From Ruminococcaceae bacterium UBA6857 (GTDB taxonomy: Bacteria; Bacillota; Clostridia; Oscillospirales; Acutalibacteraceae), in contig DKDD01000043.1 in assembly GCA_002451715.1 (NCBI GenBank), positions 1,839 to 8,185 of the forward strand: a stretch of 6,347 bases of DNA, written 5' to 3'. Under the pieces are notes generated by a model. It ran no database searches. It was not told where the DNA came from and worked only from the letters and a program-made list of their open reading frames with translations. Positions 1-5,862 of this stretch are shown in pieces. Each line of letters opens with the position of its first letter. The first letter of the stretch is position 1. The translations under genes and the position numbers were made by a program.

Positions 1-39
1 TGTTTTCATGAAAATTTTCCAAAGCTCTTTTTTGCCCAT
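1..39 (-). CDS. yqzL: YqzL-like small protein, N-terminal 13 codons only
   Basis: An ATG at 39-37 opens a frame that stays open to the window edge and reads MGKKELWKIFMKT. A very good ribosome binding site (GGAGGG, 47-52 on the complement) sits 7 nt upstream, so this is a real start. The LWKIFxxT pattern fits the start of the YqzL family, a protein of about 45-50 residues and unknown function, encoded between era and recO in many Firmicutes with a tryptophan-aromatic-TG motif near its N-terminus. The position directly downstream of era supports this. Only 13 residues are visible, so the assignment rests on a short motif plus context. The start of another small protein or of an unusual recO remains possible, although RecO normally begins differently. 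Confidence 0.55.
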   Translation of the reverse strand, partial: MGKKELWKIFMKT

Positions 40-141
40 AGCCGTTCCCTCCGAAAGTAAAATACAAGTCTATTTATACTTTGCTCCGAAAGGAAGCGTT
101 TTAAACAAGGAAAGTTTTTCTTTTCCGCTTTATCTTAGATA

Positions 142-1035
142 TCAGTCAAGACCGAAGTTGTGAATCAAACCCTCTCTGTTGCGCCAGCCCTCTTTGACTT
201 TGACCCAGCATTTAAGGTTGATTTTGCAATCGAAAAAGCGTTCCATGTCCTGCCGCGCATAGGTTGAAATGCGCTTGAGCATTGCACCGCCTTTGCCGAT
301 GATAATGCCCTTATGGCTTTCTTTTTCGCAATAAATTACCGCTTCAACATCCATGATGTCCTTGTCAGGGCGTTCGCGCATTTTTTCAATTGAAACGGCA
401 ACACCATGCGGAATTTCGCGGTCAAGAAGCCGAAGCATTTTTTCTCTGATAATTTCGCCGGCAATAACTCTTTCCGGCTGATCGGTCAAAGTATCGTCCG
501 GGAAAAAGTGTTCCGACGGGAAAGCAAGCTTGCAAAGCTCATCGCAAAGTTCATCCATTCCGTCGTTTTTGAGCGCGGAAACCGGAACAACTGCTTCAAA
601 ATCATACTGCGCGGAAAGTTCGGTGATTCGGCGCATGAGGTCGGTTTTGACAAGTACCGTGTCAATTTTATTGATTACAAGAACCACCGGCATTTTTTGC
701 GCGCGGAATTTTTTGAGAAGTTCTTTTTCCGCTTCGCGAAGTTCGCCCTCCGGTTCAACAACAAACATACACGCGTCAACGCCGCCGATACTGTCAGTCA
801 CCGCTTTGACCATTTTTTCGCCGAGTTTGTTATGCGGTCTGTGATAGCCGGGAGTGTCGGTAAAAACAAGCTGGGTTTCGTCTTTTGTAAGTACGCCCAT
901 AATTCTTGTGCGCGTGGTCTGCGGCTTATCGGAAACAATCGCAACCTTTGCCGAAAGAAGGCGGTTGAGGATTGAAGATTTTCCGACGTTCGGACAGCCG
1001 ACTATCGCGATAAATGCGGTTTTTGATTCTTTCAT
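142..1035 (-). CDS. era: GTPase Era, 16S rRNA-binding ribosome assembly factor
   Basis: Era is an essential-type GTPase that binds the 3' end of 16S rRNA and couples GTP hydrolysis to 30S subunit maturation, at the ribosome or inner membrane face. At 297 aa the protein is full length for the family. All G motifs are visible: G1 GCPNVGKS (13-20), G2 in QTTRTR (39-44), G3 DTPG (60-63), G4 NKID (122-125) and G5 SALK (153-156). The linker TDQPERVIAGEIIREK is characteristic of Era and separates it from Der/EngA, which has two G domains. A C-terminal KH domain carries GKGG at 247-250. The ATG at 1035 has an AGAGGGA binding site 6 nt upstream (1042-1048), and its ATGA overlaps the stop of the upstream permease gene, implying translational coupling. 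No terminator is obvious before the YqzL-like start, so they are probably cotranscribed. Confidence 0.98.
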   Translation of the reverse strand: MKESKTAFIAIVGCPNVGKSSILNRLLSAKVAIVSDKPQTTRTRIMGVLTKDETQLVFTDTPGYHRPHNKLGEKMVKAVTDSIGGVDACMFVVEPEGELREAEKELLKKFRAQKMPVVLVINKIDTVLVKTDLMRRITELSAQYDFEAVVPVSALKNDGMDELCDELCKLAFPSEHFFPDDTLTDQPERVIAGEIIREKMLRLLDREIPHGVAVSIEKMRERPDKDIMDVEAVIYCEKESHKGIIIGKGGAMLKRISTYARQDMERFFDCKINLKCWVKVKEGWRNREGLIHNFGLD

Positions 1036-1931
1036 TTTTTATCCCTCTTAAAGTTAATTTCGCCGAAAAGTGTTGAGCCGAGAATGAGCACGGCACCGAT
1101 TATATCGAACGCGGAAAGCCCCTCTTTGAGCACGATTGCCGAAAGAAAAATTGCAACAACAGGGTCGATATAGCTGAAAAGCGCCGACGTCTGCGCCGGA
1201 AGTCTTCCGACAGAACCGAAGTAAAGCGTGTATGAAAAGCCCGTGTGAACAACGCCGACAACAAGAAGCAGCAAAACGGCTTTCACGCTGTAATCAAATG
1301 TTGCAACGTTCTCGGTAAGAAAAACGTAAGGCGTAACAACAGACGAAGCAAAGAAAAGCTGAAAAATCGTTCTGTCGGTATCGTTTATTTCCTTGAGCTT
1401 TTTGTTGAGAAGCATTACGATTGAGTAAAACACGGCAGCTCCCGTTCCGAGAAGTATACCCGTGAAGTCGCTTTTTTGAACGCCCCCGCTTTCAAAAACT
1501 CCGGAAACAAAAATCATTCCGACAAGCGCGCAAAGTACACACAAAAACTTTTTTACCGTAAGTTTTTCTTTGAGCACAAACGGCGAAGCGAGCGTAACAA
1601 AAATCGGTGCAAGGTAATAGCATAGCGTTGCGGTTGCAACCGAAGTATAATTATACGCTTCAAAAAGCAAAATCCAGTTCACGCCGATTGCCGCGCCGGA
1701 GGCAAGAAGAATCCAAATGTTCTTTTTGACCGCCGCAAAGTCGATTTTCTTTTTTCTGAAAAGGTTCAGCAAAAGCAAAAACGCAACGCCGGCAAAGCCG
1801 CGAACCATTGCAATAAAGCTTGACGGAAACGGAATATACCTTATAAAAATTCCGATCGTTCCGAAAACGGTCATTGCAAATGCAAGCTTCGCTTTTGAAA
1901 ACATTATATCATTATTTTTTTCTTTTTGCAT
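1032..1931 (-). CDS. EamA/DMT-superfamily permease
   Basis: This is an integral membrane protein of the drug/metabolite transporter superfamily (two EamA domains, normally ten transmembrane helices). The 299 aa length is typical. Hydrophobic helices fill the sequence in two halves, roughly residues 12-145 and 155-292, joined by a polar stretch. Each half starts with the glycine-rich helix usual for EamA (FGTIGIFIRYIP near 20-32; TGILLGTGAAVFYSIVMLLNKK near 157-178), and the second half ends with the family-like pattern DPVVAIFLSAIVLKEGLS. Substrate cannot be read from sequence; relatives export amino acids, nucleotides or other small metabolites. The ATG at 1931 is favoured because GAGGA (1940-1944) lies 8 nt upstream; the internal Met nine codons on has no binding site. 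Its stop codon overlaps the era start by 4 nt. The spacer before it probably holds its promoter, but I could not identify one with confidence. Confidence 0.92.
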   Translation of the reverse strand: MQKEKNNDIMFSKAKLAFAMTVFGTIGIFIRYIPFPSSFIAMVRGFAGVAFLLLLNLFRKKKIDFAAVKKNIWILLASGAAIGVNWILLFEAYNYTSVATATLCYYLAPIFVTLASPFVLKEKLTVKKFLCVLCALVGMIFVSGVFESGGVQKSDFTGILLGTGAAVFYSIVMLLNKKLKEINDTDRTIFQLFFASSVVTPYVFLTENVATFDYSVKAVLLLLVVGVVHTGFSYTLYFGSVGRLPAQTSALFSYIDPVVAIFLSAIVLKEGLSAFDIIGAVLILGSTLFGEINFKRDKK

Positions 1932-1995
1932 CAGGGAAATCCTCTTTTTTTAACAAAAATGCCGAAAATTAAGTGCCGCCGACCAAAGCGGAATC

Positions 1996-2021
1996 AAAAA
2001 TCACCGCCAAAATCGGTGCTT
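1996..2021 (-). terminator. Probable intrinsic terminator after the S-component gene
   Basis: On the minus strand, CACCG (2018-2014) pairs with CGGTG (2006-2002) around a 7-nt loop, followed by A and five T residues (2000-1996). AAA before the stem can also pair with the T tract across one mismatch, extending the helix. It lies about 30 nt past the stop of the S-component gene and separates it from the permease-era pair. The stem is short, so efficiency may be modest. Confidence 0.6.
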
Positions 2022-2047
2022 TCCGTTTAATCGGCAACTTTTATGAT

Positions 2048-2650
2048 TTATCTTATCTGTGACTTGAGCTTTTTTGAAAGCGGAGCCAAAAACGAACCGC
2101 AAGCGCCGCAGGCAACCGCCTCAACAACGGCATTTGTGCCGGCAAAAAGGGCGGCGAACATAAGAATATTCGTTGCGCCGAGCTGTTCGGCAAGCGACTG
2201 AATATACTCCGTTTTATAGAAGAATACGGCAAGAAGACCGACAAAACCGACCGTGTTGATTATTGCAGCGGAAAGGAAAGAGACAATTCCACTGACTGAA
2301 ACGTTAACCTTTTTGCTCATCGTTTCAAAAATCCATGCCGAGAAAAAGCCGAGCGCCATTCGCGGAAGCATACAAACAAGAAAAGTTTTGACGGGGCTGA
2401 TTGAAAGGAGAGTTGCGCCGAATGCGCTTGCGCCAAAGCACTGCACAAAACTTGAAACGCCGAAAGCCGTTCCGAGCAAAAGTCCACCCCATTTTCCGAG
2501 AAGCGTTCCGCCAAAAGCAACGGGAATTGCAATCAGAGTGATTTCAATGATTCCGAATTTGAGATATCCGATCGGTGTGAGAGTCATCACCGCGATTATC
2601 GCAATGAAAACCGCCGAAAGTGTGAGAAAGAAAAGGTTGTTTTTCTTCAT
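2048..2650 (-). CDS. ECF transporter S component, substrate unknown
   Basis: This is a 200-aa polytopic membrane protein with about six hydrophobic segments. The region GYLKFGIIEITLIAIPVAFG, followed by GTLLGKWGGLLLGTAFGVSSF (roughly residues 25-67), matches the arrangement of ECF S components of the PF12822 type. There the substrate-binding subunit captures a vitamin or related micronutrient and docks onto a shared EcfA-A'-T energizing module. No EcfA or EcfT gene is present here, so it would use a module encoded elsewhere, as group II ECF transporters do. Pantothenate-type S components resemble it in this motif, but I cannot assign the substrate. The ATG at 2650 is chosen over the one at 2659 because AAAGGA (2660-2665) abuts the latter with no spacer but lies 9 nt from 2650. 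The gene is bounded by terminators on both sides and is probably monocistronic. Confidence 0.8.
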   Translation of the reverse strand: MKKNNLFFLTLSAVFIAIIAVMTLTPIGYLKFGIIEITLIAIPVAFGGTLLGKWGGLLLGTAFGVSSFVQCFGASAFGATLLSISPVKTFLVCMLPRMALGFFSAWIFETMSKKVNVSVSGIVSFLSAAIINTVGFVGLLAVFFYKTEYIQSLAEQLGATNILMFAALFAGTNAVVEAVACGACGSFLAPLSKKLKSQIR

Positions 2651-2659
2651 TGTAATCAT

Positions 2660-2665
2660 TCCTTT
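2660..2665 (-). promoter_or_regulatory. Ribosome binding site that decides the S-component start
   Basis: AAAGGA reads on the minus strand immediately before the ATG at 2659-2657, which leaves no spacer for that codon. The next in-frame ATG (2650-2648) has a 9-nt spacer, a normal distance. The protein therefore most likely begins MKKNNLFF. Confidence 0.7.
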
Positions 2666-2704
2666 ACATATAGTTTTTTAAGTTATTGTGGTTGTTAAAA
2701 AATA

Positions 2705-2739
2705 TCTATTATCTTTTATCTCTTATCTATTATCTAATG
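2705..2739. repeat. Tandem heptamer array (TCTNTTA units)
   Basis: Plus-strand units TCTATTA, TCTTTTA, TCTCTTA and TCTATTA follow one another exactly at 7-nt spacing (2705-2732), then a degenerate unit TCTAATG (2733-2739). On the minus strand this reads as AGATAAN repeats lying between the pnp terminator and the S-component gene. The constant positions and the single variable base in the first four units suggest tandem duplication rather than random A+T richness. Function is unknown. Confidence 0.8.
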
Positions 2740-2761
2740 TACCGCGTACGTTTCGGCACAT
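2737..2761 (-). other. Hairpin joined to the heptamer array
   Basis: On the minus strand ATGTGCCG (2761-2754) pairs with CGGTACAT (2744-2737), an 8-bp stem with one G-U pair and a 9-nt loop. The stem ends within the last, degenerate heptamer, so hairpin and array are contiguous. No T tract of the usual kind follows, so it is not a standard terminator. It could be the end of a small repeated element or a leader structure for the S-component gene. Confidence 0.55.
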
Positions 2762-2816
2762 AGGTAAACCGAGAATATCCGCACACAGATAAAGAAAAAA
2801 CAACAGTAATATTTGC

Positions 2817-2861
2817 AAAACGGGGCTGCTGCAACGGGCAAAAAGCCCATGCAACAACCCC
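2817..2861 (-). terminator. Strong intrinsic terminator of the rpsO-pnp unit
   Basis: Minus-strand arms at 2861-2845 and 2839-2822 form a long helix (GGGG at the base, TTGCA in the middle, GGGC/GCCC at the top) with three G-U pairs and one bulged base around a TTTTT loop. After the base comes G and a four-T tract (2820-2817). It begins 27 nt past the pnp stop. The downstream T tract is short, but the stem is very stable. Confidence 0.85.
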
Positions 2862-2888
2862 CTTATAGTTTTTATACCGAATCAGTTT

Positions 2889-5078
2889 TTATCTGCGGTC
2901 TCTTCTGTCACCGTTTCTGCGCGGACCGTGACCTCTTGAAGGTCTTCTTTCCTGCTGTTCGCCGTCATCTTCGGGAGTAAGTCCCTCAATTTCGATGAGA
3001 GCGTCGCGGCGCGAAAGATTGATTCTGCCCTGGTCGTCAATTTCGATAACCTTAACAATTACTTCGTCGCCGACTGCAACGCAGTCTTCAACTTTTTCAA
3101 CGCGCTTAACATCAAGCTTGCTGATGTGAACAAGGCCTTCCTTGCCCGGAGCAATTTCAACAAATGCACCAAAGCTCATAAGTCTTGTAACAACACCGCG
3201 GAAAATTGCACCGACTTCGGGGTCGTTTGCAATTGTTTCAATGATTGTGAGAGCGCGCTTTGCGTTGTCAAGGTCAAGGGCGGAAACATAAATTGAACCG
3301 TCTTCTTCAACGTCAACCTTGCAGTCACATTCAGCACAGATCTTCTGAATAACCTTGCCCTGCTTACCGATAACGTCACCGATCTTTTCCGGATCAATCT
3401 TGGTCATGAGCATCTTCGGAGCGTACTTTGAAAGTTCTGCTCTCGGCTCTGCAATGCAGGGAAGAATAACTTCGTCAAGGATCTTGCAGCGTGCGTCATA
3501 AGTCTTTTCAAGAGCTTCCTTGATGATTGCCGGAGTAAGACCGTGGATTTTAAGGTCCATCTGAATTGCGGTGATACCTTTTTTGGTACCGGCAACCTTG
3601 AAGTCCATGTCACCGAAGAAATCTTCAAGACCCTGAATGTCAACCATTGTCATAAAGCGTTCACCTTCGGTGATAAGACCGCAGGAAATACCGGCAACGG
3701 GAGCTTTAATCGGTACGCCGGCAGCCATGAGCGAAAGAGTTGAACCGCAAACGGAAGCCTGAGAAGTTGAACCGTTTGAAGAAAGAACTTCGGAAACAAG
3801 GCGGATTGTATACGGGAATTCTTCAACCGAGGGGATTACGGGAAGAAGAGCCCTTTCGGCAAGTGCGCCGTGACCGATTTCACGTCTTCCGGGACCTCTT
3901 GAAGGTCTTGTTTCGCCAACCGAGTATGACGGGAAGTTGTAATGATGGATATATCTCTTTGTGGTTTCGTTGTCAAGTCCGTCAAGAAGCTGAGCGTCGC
4001 TCATCGTTCCGAGTGTGGTTACGGTGAGAACCTGAGTCTGACCTCTTGTGAACATGCCCGAACCGTGAACGCGGGAAAGCAGGTCGATTTCCGCGTTGAG
4101 CGGACGCATATCGTTGATTCCTCTTCCGTCAACGCGCTTGCCTTCGTCAAGAAGCCAGCGGCGAACAACAAACTTTTGAAGTTTGTAAAGACATTCGTCA
4201 ATTTTTTCAGCCTGTTCGGGATATACTTCGTCAAACTTTTCGTGAACTTTTTCGTAAACGGGTTTGAGTCTTTCATCGCGGATTCTCTTGTCGTCGGTGT
4301 CAAGGGCTGCCTTAACGTCGTCGATTGCAAAATCTTTAACGGCTTCAAACATATCATGCGGAACTTCCTGTGATTCAAACGGAATCTTTTCTTTTCCGAC
4401 TTCTTTCTGAATCATCTTGATGAATTCAACGACTTCCTGGTTAACCTTGTGGGCATACATAATGCCGTCAAACATGGTTTCGTTGTCAACTTCCTTTGCG
4501 CCGGCTTCAATCATTGCAACAAGATCCGAAGTCGAAGCAACGGTAACTGCCATTTCGGACTTTGCTCTTTCGGCTTCTGTCGGGTTGATTACGAACTTGC
4601 CGTCAACAAGGCCGACGGAAACGCCGCTGATAGGACCGTCCCACGGAATCTCGGAAATTGAAATTGCAACCGAAACACCGATCATTGCGGTAATTTCCGG
4701 AAGGCAGTCCTGGTCAACCGACATAACGGTTGCAACAACGCCAACATCGTTTCTCATGTCTTTCGGGAAAAGCGGACGAATCGGGCGGTCGATAACTCTT
4801 GAGCAAAGAGTTGCCTTTTCGCTTGCTCTGCCTTCTCTTCTTTGGAAAGAGCCGGGGATTCTTCCGACGGAATATAGCTTTTCTTCAAAATCAACGGAAA
4901 GCGGGAAAAAGTCAACGCCTTCTCTGGGTTTTGCGGACATTGTTGCGGTGCAAAGAACTTCGGTTTCGCCGTAACGGATAAGGCATGAGCCGCCCGCAAG
5001 ACCGGCCATTTTTCCGGTTTCAACAACGAGGGGTCTGCCTGCAAGAGTTGTTTCAAACTTTCTGAAATCAGGGAACAT
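2889..5078 (-). CDS. pnp: Polyribonucleotide nucleotidyltransferase (PNPase)
   Basis: PNPase degrades RNA 3'-5' by phosphorolysis, releasing nucleoside diphosphates, and can run backwards to add tails; it acts as a trimer in the cytoplasm. The 729-aa protein has the full domain order: RNase PH 1 (about 10-145, with SRVIDRPIRPLFP), a helical linker (about 240-320), RNase PH 2 (about 325-545), KH (about 560-615, GKQG at 571-574) and S1 (about 623-690). The metal and catalytic residues appear intact: D486 and D492 in EDFFGDMDFK, and K494, which by my alignment have the same numbers as in the E. coli enzyme. The C-terminal 20 residues form an Arg/Gly-rich basic tail, probably extra RNA contact. 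The ATG at 5078 has GAGG (5086-5089) 7 nt upstream. It follows rpsO, the arrangement conserved in many bacteria, and no clean promoter is visible in the spacer, so readthrough from rpsO is likely. Confidence 0.99.
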   Translation of the reverse strand: MFPDFRKFETTLAGRPLVVETGKMAGLAGGSCLIRYGETEVLCTATMSAKPREGVDFFPLSVDFEEKLYSVGRIPGSFQRREGRASEKATLCSRVIDRPIRPLFPKDMRNDVGVVATVMSVDQDCLPEITAMIGVSVAISISEIPWDGPISGVSVGLVDGKFVINPTEAERAKSEMAVTVASTSDLVAMIEAGAKEVDNETMFDGIMYAHKVNQEVVEFIKMIQKEVGKEKIPFESQEVPHDMFEAVKDFAIDDVKAALDTDDKRIRDERLKPVYEKVHEKFDEVYPEQAEKIDECLYKLQKFVVRRWLLDEGKRVDGRGINDMRPLNAEIDLLSRVHGSGMFTRGQTQVLTVTTLGTMSDAQLLDGLDNETTKRYIHHYNFPSYSVGETRPSRGPGRREIGHGALAERALLPVIPSVEEFPYTIRLVSEVLSSNGSTSQASVCGSTLSLMAAGVPIKAPVAGISCGLITEGERFMTMVDIQGLEDFFGDMDFKVAGTKKGITAIQMDLKIHGLTPAIIKEALEKTYDARCKILDEVILPCIAEPRAELSKYAPKMLMTKIDPEKIGDVIGKQGKVIQKICAECDCKVDVEEDGSIYVSALDLDNAKRALTIIETIANDPEVGAIFRGVVTRLMSFGAFVEIAPGKEGLVHISKLDVKRVEKVEDCVAVGDEVIVKVIEIDDQGRINLSRRDALIEIEGLTPEDDGEQQERRPSRGHGPRRNGDRRDRR

Positions 5079-5109
5079 AATTTAACCTCACTTTATATAA
5101 TATTCTTTC

Positions 5110-5196
5110 TCGTGAGGCACGGCTTTAGCAATAAATTCAGCGCCCTTTTTCAAAAAACGGACGTTCAATTTAGTGCTAATCCGAAAACGCTCACGA
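5110..5196 (-). promoter_or_regulatory. Long imperfect stem-loop in the pnp leader
   Basis: On the minus strand, TCGTGAG (5196-5190) pairs with CTCACGA (5116-5110), and inside it TTAGCACTAAATT (5179-5167) pairs with AATTTATTGCTAA (5137-5125) at 12 of 13 positions. Further short pairings (CG/CG, TCC/GGG, TTTT/AAAA) continue toward a TTGA loop near 5152-5155. The structure ends about 20 nt before the pnp binding site. In E. coli, PNPase represses its own synthesis through a leader stem-loop cut by RNase III; this element sits in the same place, but a shared mechanism is inference. Confidence 0.65.
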
Positions 5197-5217
5197 ACTT
5201 TTTACAAAATCTGTAAT

Positions 5218-5277
5218 TTTCGGCAAACGTTGCCGAAACTGTTCAAACGGCAGGCGCGGCTTTCACCGTGCCTGCCG
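5218..5277 (-). terminator. Two adjacent hairpins after rpsO (partial terminator or processing site)
   Basis: The first hairpin (5277-5248) starts about 11 nt past the rpsO stop: an 8-bp GC-rich stem CGGCAGGC/GCCTGCCG, one mismatch, then three more pairs. It is not followed by T residues. The second (5238-5218) is a perfect 9-bp stem, TTTCGGCAA/TTGCCGAAA, with a 3-nt loop, followed by AATTACAGATTTTG, a poor T tract. They may stop part of the transcripts, protect the rpsO 3' end, or mark an RNase site between rpsO and pnp. Confidence 0.6.
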
Positions 5278-5288
5278 AAATGACGCAA

Positions 5289-5555
5289 TTATTTACGAAG
5301 ACCGAGTCTTGCAACGATTGAACGATATCTTTCGATATCCTTCTTCTGAAGGTATGCAAGGAGGTTTCTTCTGTGACCAACCATTTTAAGAAGACCGCGA
5401 CGTGAATGGTGGTCTTTCTTGTTGGTCTTAAGATGCTCTGTGAGAGTGTTGATTCTGCTTGTGAGAACAGCAATCTGAACTTCCGGTGAACCGGTGTCGC
5501 CCTCATGGATAGCATATTCTTCGATGATCTTGGTTTTTTCTTCTTTTGTAATCAT
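5289..5555 (-). CDS. rpsO: 30S ribosomal protein S15
   Basis: S15 is a primary binding protein of the 16S rRNA central domain, contacting a three-way junction, and it helps form bridge B4 to the 50S subunit. The 88-aa protein has the family length (about 89) and the signature blocks HEGDTGSPEVQIAVLT, KKDHHSRRGLL and an LGLRK C-terminus. The start is the ATG at 5555, giving MITKEEKTKI, with GAGGTG six nt upstream. A longer in-frame reading from an ATG at 5654 would add 33 residues unrelated to S15, has no convincing binding site, and starts within a few bases of the predicted transcription start, so I reject it. It is the first gene of the rpsO-pnp unit, read from a near-consensus promoter. 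Confidence 0.98.
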   Translation of the reverse strand: MITKEEKTKIIEEYAIHEGDTGSPEVQIAVLTSRINTLTEHLKTNKKDHHSRRGLLKMVGHRRNLLAYLQKKDIERYRSIVARLGLRK

Positions 5556-5659
5556 GGTTTTCACCTCATAAAAAATATTTGTTTGCCGTGCCCTCAGTAA
5601 ACGGTCGGTGAAACTCCCTTTTCGGGCTTTGTCCGCAAACCGGGAAACAGGCATAACGC
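5556..5659 (-). promoter_or_regulatory. Structured rpsO leader, candidate S15 autoregulatory RNA
   Basis: From the predicted start near 5659 to the ATG there are about 104 nt of leader. GUUUGC (5640-5635) pairs perfectly with GCAAAC (5586-5581), closing a domain that ends shortly before the binding site. Inside are a CCC-GAAAA-GGG hairpin (5626-5616, extendable by an AAA/UUU pairing) and a CGU/ACG helix (5603-5601 with 5589-5587). A competing GCCC/GGGC pairing (5627-5624 with 5593-5590) is also possible. Two hairpins on a closing stem would give a three-way junction, the shape S15 recognises in 16S rRNA and in known Firmicute rpsO leaders. The fold was found by eye. Confidence 0.5.
5562..5567 (-). 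promoter_or_regulatory. Ribosome binding site of rpsO
   Basis: GAGGTG on the minus strand lies 6 nt before the ATG at 5555-5553. It fixes the true rpsO start and rules out the longer upstream reading. Confidence 0.85.
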
Positions 5660-5665
5660 TGAAAG

Positions 5666-5694
5666 ATTATAACACGGTGAGAAAAAAAAGTAAA
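5666..5694 (-). promoter_or_regulatory. Sigma-A promoter of rpsO
   Basis: On the minus strand, TTTACT (5694-5689) is followed after exactly 17 nt by a consensus TATAAT (5671-5666). A TGT extended -10 element stands directly before it. Transcription would begin near 5659. The -35 matches consensus at four of six positions, and the perfect extended -10 compensates. Confidence 0.82.
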
Positions 5695-5795
5695 GCCTTT
5701 TACCGAAATATTTTGCGTCCGAAAAGCCAAAAAATGTTTTTCATTGAAAAGAACCAATATTTTTCTGCTTTTGCGTTTCTTTTTGTGATTTTCTG

Positions 5796-5824
5796 TTGCC
5801 AATGAGGAAAATTCGTGATAGAAT
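5796..5824 (+). promoter_or_regulatory. Sigma-A promoter of the Big_2 protein gene
   Basis: TTGCCA (5796-5801) and TAGAAT (5819-5824) each match consensus at five of six positions and are 17 nt apart. A TG extended -10 element sits at 5816-5817. The start would be near 5831, giving a short leader of about 30 nt. The promoter diverges from that of rpsO, with about 100 bp between the two -35 boxes. Confidence 0.78.
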
Positions 5825-5862
5825 TGTGCCAAGTAAAACAAAAGAACAGGACGGATATATAA

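Noticed and set aside
60..90. Promoter for the YqzL-like gene around a TATAAA box
   Set aside because: No -35 hexamer at proper spacing; cotranscription with era is simpler.
406..975. Open frame of 189 codons on the plus strand across era
   Set aside because: It is antisense to a clearly real era gene and its composition reflects reversed era codons; no ribosome binding site or recognisable domain.
2253..2681. Open frame of 142 codons on the plus strand across the S-component gene
   Set aside because: Antisense shadow: the minus frame gives a coherent polytopic membrane protein, this one a basic sequence without domains.
2705..2739. CRISPR array
   Set aside because: The units are 7 nt and contiguous, with no spacers and no cas genes nearby.
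2660..2820. Vitamin riboswitch upstream of the S-component gene
   Set aside because: I found no conserved core that I recognise (FMN, TPP, cobalamin or preQ1 type); only the hairpin and heptamer array are visible.
4417..4974. Open frame of 185 codons on the plus strand across pnp
   Set aside because: Antisense shadow of pnp with a low-complexity Ser/Thr-rich translation and no supporting signals.
5090..5107. Possible pnp promoter at TATTAT/TATATA boxes
   Set aside because: The -10-like boxes are good, but no -35 element lies at 16-18 nt upstream and there is no extended -10; A+T-rich chance match is likely.
5556..5654. N-terminal 33-residue extension of S15 from an ATG at 5654
   Set aside because: The extra residues are unlike S15, there is no binding site before 5654, the predicted transcription start is only a few bases upstream, and GAGGTG precedes the ATG at 5555.
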